Assembly: GCA_025765615.1 (NCBI GenBank)
Contig: JAIVFJ010000047.1
Span: forward strand, 248,001 to 312,000
DNA: 64,000 nt
Direction of reading: 5' to 3'
Source of the DNA: Zopfochytrium polystomum
Taxonomy: Eukaryota > Chytridiomycota > Chytridiomycetes > Chytridiales > Chytridiaceae
A program made the position numbers and the translations under genes. Within the stretch, counting starts at the first letter, position 1; the number at the start of each line of letters is the position of its first letter. The notes beneath the pieces are model-generated. The model made no database searches and had not been told where the DNA came from. It saw only the letters and a list, made by a program, of their open reading frames with translations. Positions 30,486-43,400 of this stretch are shown here, in pieces.

Positions 30486-33400
30486 TCACTCATATCCCCA
30501 CTTTGCGCGGGCCGCGATCGCAACTTCAGCGGGCTTACCAGCACCGGCACCGGCACCACCACTCAAGTGATTGGCGCCAAAGGACGCGGGCAACACAAGC
30601 GCCGGAAGCTCCCCCTCGGGTTTTACTGCCACCGCCACCGCCAGCGGCGGCAGCCACGGCGCCTGCCCCGCTCCCAAGACAACGGCTGAGCTCGTGGCGT
30701 TCAAATCCGTTGGCGACGAACCTGTGGTCGGTGCCGCCGTCTCCGGCGGGCAAGTCGAGCTTTGCGAGATGAACGAGAACGCGATCGAAATCCCAATGTT
30801 GACGACGGAGAGCAGCGACGTGACGAAAATTAGAATGACGGCGAGGGTTCGACCGCGGATACCGAGCCAGCGAGGGACGGACCGGAACGCCGGAGAGACG
30901 AAGGCGGGATTGGAGGGGAGGGTGCGGCCGCGTGAGAGGTTCGCACCAGCCACCGGGGCCGTGTAGGCGCGTTGATTGCGGTTGAGGCGGGCGCGACGCT
31001 GAAGGTTCACGGGGGACGGTCGGTCTTCGGTTGGAGGCTGAGGAGACGGTGTGGAATTCGTTGGGTGCGATTCGGAGTTTGGAGAGGAGCGCGCTGGCGC
31101 TGGAAGATGCGTTGACGGGGACAAGGCCGAGGCTGCCGCCGATTCGGGTGACAGCATTGCGTGGCTCGGAGCAGGGGCCATGGGTTGGAGATGAACGTCC
31201 GCTGGATCGCTGCCGTGGGCGTCCTCGTTGCTTCGACGGGGCGATCGGCTTCGGCTTCGGGTTCGGAAGCGCGTTGGGGATGCGCCCCCGCTGCGGCCAA
31301 TTCGGTCCATCAAAGAATTCCCGACCGTCTTGGATCGTCGAGTGAAACGATCCATGATGGTTCCATAACTTTCAAAGTCAGAGAGCCTTGACCGATGCGC
31401 AGCTTCTCGGACGCGATCTTCTTCTTCTGGATCCGGCACATCTTGGAATATCCATGGCTCCAGCTCCTCCGACGCGCCAGCAATGCTTAACGTAGGGTGT
31501 GCGTTCGGGCTCAGAGAATCATCCAGCGGCTGGAGGAGGTCGCCCTCAGAGTCTTCGCTTCGAAGTGGTATGACCAAATGTGAAACAGGCGCATCGGCGG
31601 CACTTGGTTCTTCACTCAAAATCCCTAACGAGTTCTGTCTCGGAACCGACGAACTTCTGCCTGAGGAACGGCCGAACGACACACTCAACACACCAGGCGT
31701 GGATTGGGACCGTGGTGGAGGCGATAGAGTCCGCCTTGCCACTGGATTGTCGTTCGATCGCATACTGGAGCGTGGATCAGCTTCATCTGACCTGATCGTT
31801 CCAAAACCAGGCCGATCGAGCGACACTTCGGTACGATCTCGAGATCGGGGACGTTGCGGCGTCGATGCCCGTGATGGGGACGACCGGGATGCCGGGCGTT
31901 CTCTCACCGCTTCCAAAGCTGCCATTTCCTCAGGGCCAGGCACAAGACTGGGATGGCGTGCAGAGCTCTGAAAGCTGAACCCCGTCTCGTTCGTGGCTGC
32001 CCAAAACGCTGCGGCAGCCTTGGCTGCCGCTGGCCTTGGCCTCCCACTCCTATCACCGCTTTCAAAGACTCCAGCAGAAAATTTCCGGAAGTGGTCATCA
32101 AAACCACCTGTTGGACCTCTTGGGGATCCTGGGTCGACATCAATAACAGGTACAGAAGGTCGACGAGTAAGTCCAGCAGTGTCATCGGTGCTGCGGAGAG
32201 TCTCTGATCGGACTGGGGTCCCACTTCTCTTATCAGTGCGAGGGAACGCTTGGAGTACGCTTGGTCGTCTAAGGGAGCTTTTGCGACGAAATGTGAACTC
32301 AGCAGGGACAATCAAATTGTCGCTGGATGTCATGGGTTCGTCGGGAGGGCTCGCAGTCCCTGGAGAAGATCGAACCGGACGAGCACGGGACGAATAGCCA
32401 AGAGCCAAAGGACCGGAAACTTCCACCGGCGCAGAGGCAGCCAGGGTCGCTTTATTCGCAGCAGCAGACCTCGCGTCGATGTACTTATTGATGGTTGTCG
32501 AGGCGTAGTGAATTGTTTTCAGCAGTTCGCGTTGCTTACTTGTAAGCTCTATGTAATGAAATTGTAAGTAAGTACAGAACTGCTACCATTTTCCTGATCA
32601 ATGACATCACCTCGACTCCGGTTGTACTCTCTTCGAAAGCGCAAGCATTTCAAGTATATAATGAATGGAATGATGAAGTTGACGGGGCTCAAAAGTAGCA
32701 TTCCAGTCCAGTTAATGAAGGTGGTAAGGGTGTTCCCTGACTGTAGTGGTATGACGAAGAACCATGGAAGAATATAGCAGCAAAATATAGCAGCCCAACG
32801 CGGCATCATTTTGCTCTGGGTGAGATTACTTTCGGCCACGATAAAGCTCACGGGGATGGCGGGTAGGAGCATGACGAAAGAGAACATATAAGCGGTAATC
32901 TTCGAGAGAATCAGCGGTTTTCCCGATGTCATTAGCGCTGGGAGAATGTTCGAGAGGTTGCAAAGGGGAAATCCAAGCGCAGGAAAAAGGCCGACGCAGG
33001 TGTAAAGTATGATGGCGATACCGGCGGTCGTCCAAACAACAGTCTGGGCGTTCACAGTTCTTCTCTTCAAATTGATCCATGATGGGGCGTATATGGTTGC
33101 CGAAAAGTTGAGAATGATGTTCCCGAGAATATTTTGGAATCCCGAATTCAATGCAACGGGCTGGACACGCTTCTTCACGAACCCCGCGAAAATAGACGAC
33201 GACATCCATTGGGCGATAATAACGACAGTTGTCATGAACGCGCCTGTCCGCGTAATTAAATCGGTGGTCATTGCAGTCATCAAAGGCGTAATCTCTTACC
33301 AATTTGGAGATTGATGTTGTCATCCAGATTAGACATACCGAAAGGGATGATAAAGAGGATAACAAGCTACACATAGCCATACGGTTAGAGGAAACGCGGT

Positions 33401-34220
33401 GCTGAACCTCAACGTTGCTGCATACCCCAAGGCCAAAGGTGAAGAGCATGCTCTGTGGGAACGGAGAGCCAGAGCCAGTCACATCATGCACGCACACTCC
33501 GGCGAAGCCAACGCTTTGAGTAAGTCCGTTCGCAAGCGTGTAGTTTCCCGGCAGTGTGATGCCACAAGTGGTGTGAAAAACCTCGATCAAGATGTTGTCG
33601 AAAGTCTGATTGGTAGTTAATCAGTTAGTAGTTGAAATCGGGCCAGCTACCCTCGAAAAGTCAACAAATTGTAACCAACCTGAGCAGTCAAGATGATGTT
33701 TTGGATTGCTTGACTTTGAATTGCACCGTACAAAAGTAGCTGGCCGATGCGATGCTCCCATGTGCCAAAGTAGAAATTAATTAACGTAGCGAACTCAACA
33801 GTCCCCTGGAAGTGCTTGTTTCCGGGAATCGCCTGGAGCGCCTCGACGATGAAGAGAATGGAGAACCCAGAAATAGTGCCAAAGATGAAGAAAAGGGCAA
33901 CCGGAATTATCCACCCCGCCGTTTGGAAGTTCGATGCGGTGAAGGGAATTCCGGCGCCCTGGTTTTGCACAAAGGACGGCCCCCAGACTTCATCAGACCG
34001 ATCAAGAGACTGCACTCGATAAGAGTTTTCTTACCGTCATGGCATTGATGAGAAGACATACGCCGCCTAAGAAAGAGACCGTTTTCGTCTTTTCCAGCTA
34101 AGATCAAAGAAGAAGGCCAGAATGCGACGAACGTTAGGCATGGCTACTTTTGAAGAACCGGTTCGTGTTGGGAGGCGAACGTACCCTCTTGATGGTGCCG
34201 CCGGCGATATCTCGGTTCAT
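30486..34220 (-). CDS. AVT/SLC38-like amino-acid transporter with long disordered C-terminal tail and extra membrane helix
   Basis: Seven exons: 34220-34185, 34097-34035, 33958-33680, 33605-33426, 33366-33300, 33243-32587, 32548-30486; 1114 residues, every join in phase. It starts MNRDIAGGTIKR/LEKTKTVSFLGG. The transporter core (residues about 12-425) has the typical first-helix SFLGGVCLLINAMTGAGI, FQTAGWIIPVALFFIFG, LVILFIIPFGMSNLDDNINL and LLLSPVNFIIPFIIYL, about eleven helices in all, as in eukaryotic auxin/amino-acid permeases. A 38-nt intron (32586-32549) then splices the core to a tail of about 690 residues: Ser/Pro/Arg-rich, disordered, with a single hydrophobic helix near residue 990 (LAVILIFVTSLLSVVNIGIS) and a Gly/Ala-rich end. 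Without that splice the core would stop at a TAG overlapping the acceptor. Vacuolar or plasma-membrane location is not determinable. The last 35 codons lie in DNA absent from copy B of the local duplication. Confidence 0.82.
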
Positions 34221-34544
34221 GATTGTAGCGATGGCCTCAGGCCCAGCGATCCAGAAAAGAAGATCTCCCCGATTGCCAAAGCAGTCGCTTCTGCTGGCAC
34301 ACGCCGGTGGGGTTGTGTTTGCAGATTCGGGTTTGGTGCTGCGCCGTGCGACGCCGTGGGTGGACGGTAAAAATTTCACCAAACGGCCCACGCCAATGGA
34401 TTGAGAAAGCGAGACAGGCGCAAAAATCCCGATTTGGGCCGACATCCAATAATGATGCGCTGCGCTCACAGCCACAGTCTCCTTTGAGCGCTATTTCATT
34501 AGCATTGGTGATTACCGCGATTTACTGTATTTCAGTTGGAGCTA

Positions 34545-35780
34545 TCAGTCGTCCCCAAGACGCTTCACTAGCGACCGATACTTCTTCGCCTTGTTTTTCT
34601 CCTTTATCCGCTCCAGCTCCTTCCGAGTGAGTTTCACTTTCTTCTTCTTTGTGCCATCCCCGCCACTCTGCATTAACTGCAGCTGACGTTCGCGGTTGCG
34701 CTCCTCCTGATATGCGTTCACGTCGAAGTAGTGAGACATTTGGCGCTCTGCCTTCGCTATCGGATCGAAATACGACGCATTTCGATCGACTTGAAAACGT
34801 CCAGTTTTTGCGTTGAAAGTCGCCGAAAGTGTGTGATCTAAGTGTTTCGGGTATAATGGGATTGTTTTCATTGAAGCGGCCGGAAGAGCTACATTAGAAA
34901 ATTCGCTGCTTTGCGGGGCTAATGAGGTGAACGAACAGAAGGAAGGGCACTTCGAGCGAAAGTGCGAGCGACGCGATGTCTGGCAAACATAAGACTCTCA
35001 AGTATAAGACGAGCTTATGGTCCTCCAGGATCTCCGAGTGTGGGCCGTGGTTGCGCGAACAAGGGAACGGACAAGTTTGGGAACCGGTCAGCAAAAAGCG
35101 CCAAACGAAACTGCACCTTGCATGAAATCGGCACCGACGGCTTGTTCGGACCACGCGGATGCGTACTGATAACCGGACTGCGCGTAGGCCGCAGAAGGGT
35201 CAGGCGGAACGAGTGTGACACCTGGCGGCGCAGTGACCGCTTGGGCTGCCACAGCGGTGGGGTCACCAGCAGCGGCAGAAGCAGCAGCGTACTGGGCGTA
35301 ATACCAATCGTAATACTCTTTCGAGCTGTAGTAGTCGTAATTGTTGCTGGACGATGATGATATAGAGGGTTGCGAAGCTTCAGCCGGCCCTGATGACGAG
35401 GTGGCAGATGTCATCGCACGCTGCGATATCAGAGCTGCTGGCAATATTGCTTTTGGGAGCGGCTTTGCCGTCCGACTAGATTGGTCGTTCGGAGACTTAT
35501 CGCCATCAGGTTGGCTTCGCCGGTCATCATCATCGTCGTCTTCGCTTTCCCGATCGTTATCTGGCTCCTTGTCTTGAGGCTTCTCCATCGTTGGTGTGGC
35601 TGGATCTGCTTCGACTTCGCTTCCCTTCTCAGTCTGCTCCGCGTCCAGCTTTGGGGTGTCCCACGTTGTTTCGCCAGTAACAGTGTTCCACCAGTACCAG
35701 GATTGCTCGCGCTCATCCAAGACAGCCTGCCACGGGCCTATTGTCGTCGAAGGCGGGGGAGGGGCATCTCTCGAAGTCAT
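34545..35780 (-). CDS. WW-domain protein, probable pre-mRNA splicing associated (WBP4/FBP21-like)
   Basis: Two exons, 35780-35117 and 34888-34545, 335 residues, in phase. One WW domain near residues 12-43: GPWQAVLDEREQSWYWWNT then VTGETTWDTP, both signature Trp present (the second within TTWDTP), with the Tyr-Trp-Trp aromatic core. It continues into an acidic stretch (DDDDDRRSQPDGDKSP) and a Tyr-rich segment (NNYDYYSSKEYYDWYYAQY). Exon 2 has a conserved-looking block, TFNAKTGRFQVDRNASYFDP and AERQMSHYFDVNAYQEERNR, and a Lys-rich end (KKKKVKLTRKELERIKEK). Similar tails occur in eukaryotic WW proteins of spliceosomal complexes; the exact orthologue is uncertain. It shares a spacer of about 100 bp with the divergent SH3-like gene. 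Confidence 0.75.
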
Positions 35781-35880
35781 TGTTCTTTCCTTTCCGCTTT
35801 GCTTTCTTTTTCCTTCCTCCAATGTTCAATTGATTTCGACAATCTCACACTGCTGGACGACGAGCCCGAACACCAGGAAC
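35781..35880. promoter_or_regulatory. Short divergent intergenic region, presumed bidirectional promoter
   Basis: Only 100 bp separate the start codons of the WW-domain gene (minus) and the SH3-like gene (plus). It carries CT-rich runs (TTCCTTTCCGCTTTGCTTTC). The role is inferred from position only. Confidence 0.4.
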
Positions 35881-37194
35881 ATGCACAGATCAAGGGCATC
35901 GCAAACCACCGCACTCCAGTCGCATGCGCCCCTCTCTAATCCCATCTTGGAAATTTCATCAATGTCACCGGTGTCCTCACCTGCACCATCGACAAACACA
36001 TCCCCAACCAATTCAGCACCACCAACGAACCATATCCTCAAGCAAACACCGCATGCCATCCGTTCAAGAGCTGCCGCTAATACGCCCTCCCCTCTTACTA
36101 AAGCGAAGCTGTCTTCAGCGACCATATCCGCTTCGTCTACACCTCCTCCACCAACAAGCCCCGGCAACATCTGTGACGACCCAACTGTTACCGTTCGAGA
36201 CTTCGCCTATCCGACAACGGATCTTCGGCATTGGGGCCATCCCAATGGATCGTCGGCAAAACGGTTCGCATGGAACAGCCGCCCCGCCGAAATCGCAGCA
36301 CAAGCTGCAGCCTCGGCCGCTGCAAGTGAGCTGTCGAACAGCCTGCCCAGGCACAACCACGAGTTCCGTAGCAGAAACGGTCGATTTGGAGATGGGGGAG
36401 ATGACGGGGCTTCTGACAATTTCAAGGAATCCGACAACCGCAACGCCCATGAAGACGAAGATTCAGGAACCTCGTCTGACTACAGTCCGTCAGCGAAACG
36501 TGTTTTCGACTCCGACTCCACCGACACCCCTTCCACAACTTCTTGCACAACTCCACTACCCTCCCCACCTCCTCACCACCATTCCCCTCTCACAACCGCT
36601 TTGGCTCGACCCTCTCCAAGGCAAAATCCGAGTCTCACACGATCTCAAATGAACTTTCTCTCCCAGTCTGACGCTTTCTGCTCCCGGCGCTGGTGCCTTA
36701 AATATGCCACAGCGGCGTACGCGTTTACAAAAGTTGGAGACTGGGAAGTGTGTCTGGAAGTCGGCGAATCGGTTTTGCTTGTTGGGCCGGAGCAAACTGG
36801 ATTCTTTGGACGGCTACCGCCGCTGCCGGCTGCAGTTGGGGAGGACGCTGCCAGGTCGCATCCGGCAGAAAGCAGCAAACGAAGCTCTCTCGACGGCAAC
36901 GGCAGCCAAAGCAACCGACTAGGAGACCGCTGGAGCAGCATTGACGAGCTGGACGACGAAAACAAGGATGGAGAGGCGAAACGGGTCAAGGAAATTCCTG
37001 AGGTTGAGATAGTTGAAGGAGTAGAAGGGTTTGTTGAGCGGGTGTCGCCCTTTGTCGAGTTCCAGCAGTCGGCTTACGGTGAGGGATGGGTGACGGCAGT
37101 GAAAGTGAAGGCGCTACGGGGGGATCTGGCCACGCGGCTCGAAATTGAAGCCGTTGGGCTTGTACCGAGTGGTTTTCTGCGCATCGAGTTGTGA
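35881..37194 (+). CDS. SH3-like protein with a split SH3 domain
   Basis: Single exon, 437 residues from MHRSRASQTTALQSHAPLS. The first 270 residues are Ser/Thr/Pro-rich and disordered, with one ordered-looking block (RDFAYPTTDLRHWGHPNG) and an Ala/Gln helix. Near residue 275 begins a text that fits an SH3 fold: KYATAAYAFTKVGDWEVCLE then VGESVLLVG (RT loop and distal strands). After an insertion of about 75 residues (Ser-rich, then EEGV-type acidic helices) come EGWVTAVKVKALRG and the C-terminal AVGLVPSGFLRIEL, matching the usual G(L)VPSNYV end. No start further upstream is needed, although the frame stays open to 35596. Binding partners are unknown. The SH3 call rests on the two flanking motifs and is moderate. 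Confidence 0.6.
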   Translation: MHRSRASQTTALQSHAPLSNPILEISSMSPVSSPAPSTNTSPTNSAPPTNHILKQTPHAIRSRAAANTPSPLTKAKLSSATISASSTPPPPTSPGNICDDPTVTVRDFAYPTTDLRHWGHPNGSSAKRFAWNSRPAEIAAQAAASAAASELSNSLPRHNHEFRSRNGRFGDGGDDGASDNFKESDNRNAHEDEDSGTSSDYSPSAKRVFDSDSTDTPSTTSCTTPLPSPPPHHHSPLTTALARPSPRQNPSLTRSQMNFLSQSDAFCSRRWCLKYATAAYAFTKVGDWEVCLEVGESVLLVGPEQTGFFGRLPPLPAAVGEDAARSHPAESSKRSSLDGNGSQSNRLGDRWSSIDELDDENKDGEAKRVKEIPEVEIVEGVEGFVERVSPFVEFQQSAYGEGWVTAVKVKALRGDLATRLEIEAVGLVPSGFLRIEL

Positions 37195-37492
37195 ATAGAC
37201 ATGCCCAGAATGATGAACGACAAGTAAGCGGATCTTCTCAGCAGTGAGAAGGGGCTGATCTTGTGGCTGTTTGGCCGCGGCCTTTGCAGTTGTTGCTTTT
37301 TCCTTTTTTTTTTTTTTTTTTCTTTCTTTTTTTGTTCGCTTTATTTTCCTTGCTCTGTCCTCTTTCCTTTTTCATAACCCTCCTTTTTGCACATTTTTGT
37401 TATTCCTGTTCAGCCGCAAAAACCAGCCTCCCCTTGTTCCTGTTTGGTTTGGTGGGAACGCCCCATCTCCATCCGTCCTCATCCAAATCGCC

Positions 37493-40400
37493 ATGCGGTC
37501 TTCTGCTGCCGCCGCCGGCGCCCCTTCATCACCGCCGGGAGGTTCGTTGCAGGCGTCTTCTGCTTCAATATATGTGTCAGCCTTCGCTTCTTCCACTCCA
37601 ACCTCGCAATCACAACTCACTTACTCACGTTCGCCGCTTCCGCCTTTTGCAACATCATCCGTTTTACAGCTGCCACATTGCCCAACGATCTAGTCTTGCT
37701 GAAGCACCCAGCCAACGACGATGCCGTCGTCAACACTCTCGCCCAAAGATACCAGCAGGATCTCTTTTACACCCACATCGGCTCCTCTGCCGTTGTCGCT
37801 GTGAATCCCGTGACGCAGGCAGCAAGGTCGGAAAAAGAAGAGTTGAACGAGTCGAAGGCATACGCGGACTGGGCAAAGGACACGAGCAGCGAAAAGGCCC
37901 CGCTACCAGCGCATGTGTATGACGTTGTTGCCTCGGCTTTTTACCACATGCTCCGCGACCAGCAGGACCAGTCCATTCTCTTCCTCGGGGAAACGGGTTC
38001 AGGCAAATCAGAGATCCGCAAGAAGGCCGTGAGACACCTCTGTGCGCTCAGCAAGAGCGCCAACAAAAAGTCGAAAGTGATCTCCGGTGTACTGAAGACG
38101 GAAACCATTATGAACGCCCTCGGAAACGCCGCAACAAGAGATAATCCCAACTCGTCGCGATTTGGGCAGTATGTCGAGTATCAATTTGATGAAAAGGGCA
38201 AACTGATTGGAGCGAAGCTGCTGGACTACATGCTTGAGAAGTCTCGTGTTGTGGCAGTCCCCGTCGACGAGCGCAATTTCAACGTATTCTACCAACTCCT
38301 GGCGGGTGCGACACCCGAGGAGCGTGCAACTCTTCGACTCCAGAACGATCCTGCTCAGTTCAACTATCTGTCAGGCTCAAAGGCCTCCCGCATCAATCCG
38401 CAAGATGCTGCTGACTTCTCGATTCTGCGTGATCACATGTCATCAATCGGAATTGGACGCCGGCAGCAAGCGGGTTTCGTGCAGACTCTGGCGGCCATTT
38501 TGCATCTCGGCAACATCTCTTTTTATGACGACCCGAACAAGCCCGGTGAAGCATGCGAAGTGAAAAACCATGATGTTCTGGCTTTCGTATCGTCCCTCCT
38601 TGGGGTGCTACCCGTCAATCTGGAGTATGCCCTGACGTACAAAACGAAGCTCATTCGCAAAGAGCTCTGCACGGTATACCTCACGGCCGCCGATGCTGCA
38701 AAGCAGCGCGACAACCTCGCCACCACTCTCTACACATTAATTTTCGGCTGGTTTGTTGAGCACTTGAACGCAAGGCTGGACAAGGACGATTGTGCGACGT
38801 TCATCGGAATGGTTGATCTTTCCGGCTTCCAAGATTACCGAACGAACAAGTTTGACCAACTTCTTTTCAACTACGCAAACGAACGGCTGCAGCACTTCGG
38901 TCTGAACCGTTTTTTTGCCGAAAGAAGGGATGAATACGCAGAAGAAGGAGTGCCGCACACGAAAGTGAAGTTCCCTGACAACTCTGCATCGCTCGAATTG
39001 CTAGCCGGAGACGGCGAGAAGTCAGAACCCGGTCTGTTGTCTATTATAAACGAGGCAACCAAGCATCCCAACTTGAAGAGACCTGACGGCAAACTTGTTG
39101 ACACCCTCTGCGAGAAGCTGTCCTCCAACTCGGCTTTTGTGCCATCGGCTTCAGCCTCCGCTTCGGCCAAAAAGCAGCAGCAACGATTGTCATTTGGTGT
39201 GCGGCACTACGCCGGTCTTGTCGAGTACGACGCCTCAGGCTTTACCGACCGGAACAACGACTCGCTGTCTTTGGACTTTGTGTCCATATTCCTCGGAAAT
39301 GGATCGGACATGCCACCGACCTCGAATATGTTTATTAGAATGCTGTTTAGCGGGGGATCAGTGGAGACAGAGCAGCACCCAAGGGACGGGGGAGTACTTG
39401 CATCGGCTCAAGTTGCGAAAAAGCCGTTGCGGCACCCTTCAATGAAAAGGAAAACGCAGAAAGCAACCCCAGCGCAACAAACAGAAGCTACAGTTATTGA
39501 GGCGCTGGAGGCGTCGCTGACTGAAGTGTTTGATGCTTTGACTGAGACTGTACCTTGGTTTGTCTTCTGCCTTAAGCCCAACGAAGAGCTGGTACAGTTT
39601 TTAGTTTCTCGTGGTTTCTCCTGGCTGTGATTAATTGCTCCTATTTCTAGGCGGATGATCAGTTCGACCCACGCACGGTGAAGGGCCAGATTGTGCACCT
39701 TGGACTCAGCCAGGCGACTCAGGACCGTTCGACAGCCGATTACACGGCGTCCTACCTTTTCGACGACTTTAAGACTCGCTACCGCGTGATAGTTGAACCA
39801 ATGCGTCTCGAAAGTTCACGAGGCTCGAAAGCAATGTGCCGTGAATTCGTGATTGCCTCGAAATGGACATCGAAGGAAATGGCCGTTGGGGCTACCCGAG
39901 TGTTCCTCGCCGAAGAATCGTGGCGAGCCCTGGAGGACGAACTCCGAACCATCGAGCTTGCACTCAAAGAGGAAAAACGTGCAAGGAAGAAAGCTGCCCG
40001 CCGAGCAGGGTCTGCCTCCGGTGGATCGCGCGCTGGGTCCCGAAGCGGCGGCTACGAGCCCTCCGAGTTCGAGTCGAATGCCAGTGATCTTGAAGGGGGG
40101 GGGTACTTTGACGACGGTATGACATCACATGCAGACGACGACCTCGAATCGCACTACGGCAGCGAGTTCCGTTACGTTCCCGGTGGCGGTGCCGCAGCCC
40201 CAGCATCTCCCACTCTCCCGAACCATCACATTTCGCGAGGAGTGGAGAGCGGTGGAGACATTGAAATGGGCAACATTGGAAAGACTGCTGGTGGTACGAT
40301 AACCAAATCTGGCACATTGTCGAAGAAGGTCAAGAAGCCGCGCTCCTCTCCAGCCAGGCGGAAATGGTTGTGCATGACGTGGTGTTTGACGTGGTGGATT

Positions 40401-43400
40401 CCGGACTGCTGCCTCTCGATTTGCGGCAAGATGAAGCGGCCGGATATACGCATTGCATGGCGCGAAAAAGTGGCTCTTTGCGTAATCGTCCTTTTCATGA
40501 ATCTCCTCATCCTCTTCTTCATCATCGTGTTTGGGCAGCTGCTCTGCCCAGCGCAAGCGGTCTTCTCGCGGTTCGAACTCGCCGGCTATACCGACACGAA
40601 CAACCCCTACGTTTCAGCGTACGGACGTGTGTTCAAGATCAATGACATTGTCAATACTCACGTCGGTGCTACAACTACAACGGGCTACGGAATGCAGAGG
40701 TACCAATGGAGTGACTACGTCGGAACCGATGTGAGCAAGTACTTCTTCAAGACGAACCAGTTCGGGACGTATTGCCCTGGAATATCCACGCCGCCACCTG
40801 TTGGATGGGATAATTTACCGGGAACAAGGGACTCGATCAACACAAGTGTATACCCTTACCATCACGCCATTGTGCCGTCAACTGGCACTCCGAGGCGGTA
40901 TCTGGAATACATGAATCAGTTTGCAGTTGGGAGGTTGGCTTGGCCGATGAGCTACATCAAGTCAACGGCCAGCCCGACAACAAAGTGAGCACTATTCCTG
41001 TTTGCTATTTTTGCAATCCGGAGTTCAAAGTAATAATGCACTGTTCCTTTTCCCAGGTTGATTGTCATTTACGACAATGTGTACGATGTCAGTTCCTACT
41101 CGGCATCGAACAACTTCCTCGGCAGCAACGTGCAAGACCTGTTCAATAACTTTTACGGAAGAGTATGTTTTCAATTCTGGCATTTTTTGTATCTCTAACT
41201 CGGCTGGTCCTACCCAGGATGCAACGCCGCAGTGGGAACAGATCAAAAATGGCGAAGGTGCAGCACAAGCCAAAACTTACCTCACGTGTATGAACCAAAT
41301 GTTCTACATCGGGACTGTTGACCATCGAAGCGACTTCGTTTGTCAATTTTCGAATTATATTTTGATTGCGGCCACAGTCGTCGTTGTACTTGTCATCGGA
41401 GTAAAGTTCCTTGCGGCTCTGCAGCTTGGCTCCCGAAAGGAGCCTGAGGACCATGATAAGTTTGTGATTTGCCAGGTAACTAAGCGCGGTTCTGTTGTGC
41501 TTTTAGCTGAGTTCGATGCGTAGGTTCCATGCTACACGGAAGGTGCCGAGAATTTGACACGGTCTCTGGAAAGTTTGGCAATGCTTCGATATGATGACAA
41601 GCGGAAGCTGATTCTCGTGATCGCTGATGGTACGGCTTCCCGTTGTTGAAGTTCTTCTTCGAGATCCAATTGTAATCCGGCTTTCTCCATCGCAGGAATG
41701 ATCATTGGCAGCGGCAACGATCGACCAACTCCTCGAATCGTGCTTGATATTCTCGGGGTGGACCCAACCATTGACCCTGAACCTCAGGCATTCCTATCTC
41801 TCGGCGAAGGTGACAAGCAACTGAATTACGGGAAGGTCTACTCCGGGTTGTACGAAGTACAGGGACACAATGTACCGTTTATTGTGATTGTGAAGGTTGG
41901 AAAAGCGTCCGAGCGCAACCGTCCCGGCAACCGTGGAAAGCGAGATTCTCAGCTCATCTTGATGCGATTCTTGAGCAAGGTCCACTTCAATGGTGAGATG
42001 ACTCCTCTGGAGCTCGAAATGTACCATCACATGAAAAACATCATTGGCGTCAACCCGTCGTTCTACGAATATGTTCTCATGGTGGATGCGGATACGGAAG
42101 TGTACCCAGACTCGCTCAATCGGATGATCTCCGCAATGATTCACGATTCGCGTATTATGGGTATCTGTGGCGAGACATTGATTTCAAACGAGCGCGATTC
42201 ATGGACAACAATGATGCAAGTATACGAGTACTTCATTTCCCACCATCTTGCCAAGGCATTCGAGTCTCTGTTCGGCTCCGTCACTTGTCTGCCTGGTTGC
42301 TTCTGCATGTACCGCGTCCGCACCCCTACCAAGAATGTTCCCTTGCTGATAGCTCCCGCCGTTGTCAATGACTACTCGGAAAATAATGTGAACACACTTC
42401 ATCTCAAGAACCTGCTTCATCTCGGCGAGGATCGATACCTCACAACTCTGATGATGAAGCATTTCCCGAACATGAAGTTGTCATTCACACCAGACGCTCA
42501 ATGCATGACATCCGTCCCTGACCGCTGGCCTGTGCTATTATCGCAGCGCCGTCGGTGGATCAACTCGACGGTACACAATTTGGTGGAACTCGGCATGCTA
42601 TCACAGCTTTGCGGTTTCTGCTGCTTCTCAATGCGCTTTATCGTGTTTTTGGACCTTTTCTCGACCGTTGTGCAGCCCGCCGGTATTATTTACATTGGTT
42701 ACTTGATCTACACAGTCGCGGCACACTAGTGAGTATCGATTCGGAAAAATTTGAACACCTTGCTAACATGTCTCGACAGCTCGCAATTCCCGCTGATCTC
42801 GCTGATTATGATTGCTGTCATCTATGGACTGCAAGTCATCATCTTCGTCCTGAAACGTCAGTGGGCCCAAATCGGTTGGATGTTGATCGTAAGTAACTTT
42901 TCTAATTCGGATGTGAATACCCAAAACTAATGCTTGCAAATCTGCCAGTACATTCTCTCAATGCCCGTCACCGGATTCTACGTTCCACTGTACGCATTCT
43001 GGCACTTCGATGACTTCAGTTGGGGCAACACGCGCGTTGTTACGGGCGAAGATGGGAAGCAGATCGTCACTGCTGACATCGTTCCTGTGAGTGAACGGCC
43101 TCTTCAACCTGATCAAAATGTCCTTGAATCTAAACTAGTTTTCATCCTGATTAGTTCGATACTGCAACCATCCCTGTGAAGAAGTGGGGCGATCACGAAC
43201 GGGACTTGTACGAGAAGAACTCGGACCGCTCGGATTCACGGGCATCGGACTACAGCGGTATCTCGAAGAAGTCGCAACTGCAAAACCGGCAGTCAAAGCT
43301 TTCGCTCGGCGGCCCCGGAGGATCTGTTTATGGAGGACCAACGGCGGCGTCCGGCTACGCCGGGTCGGCGTACGGTGGAGCAGGATCCGTGTATGTGCAG

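Noticed and set aside
33959..34034. Frame conflict at the start of exon 3 of the amino-acid transporter
   Set aside because: Using the acceptor at 33959 (AACCAG) instead of the earlier AG gives NAMT/GAGIPFTAS, in phase and matching the family.
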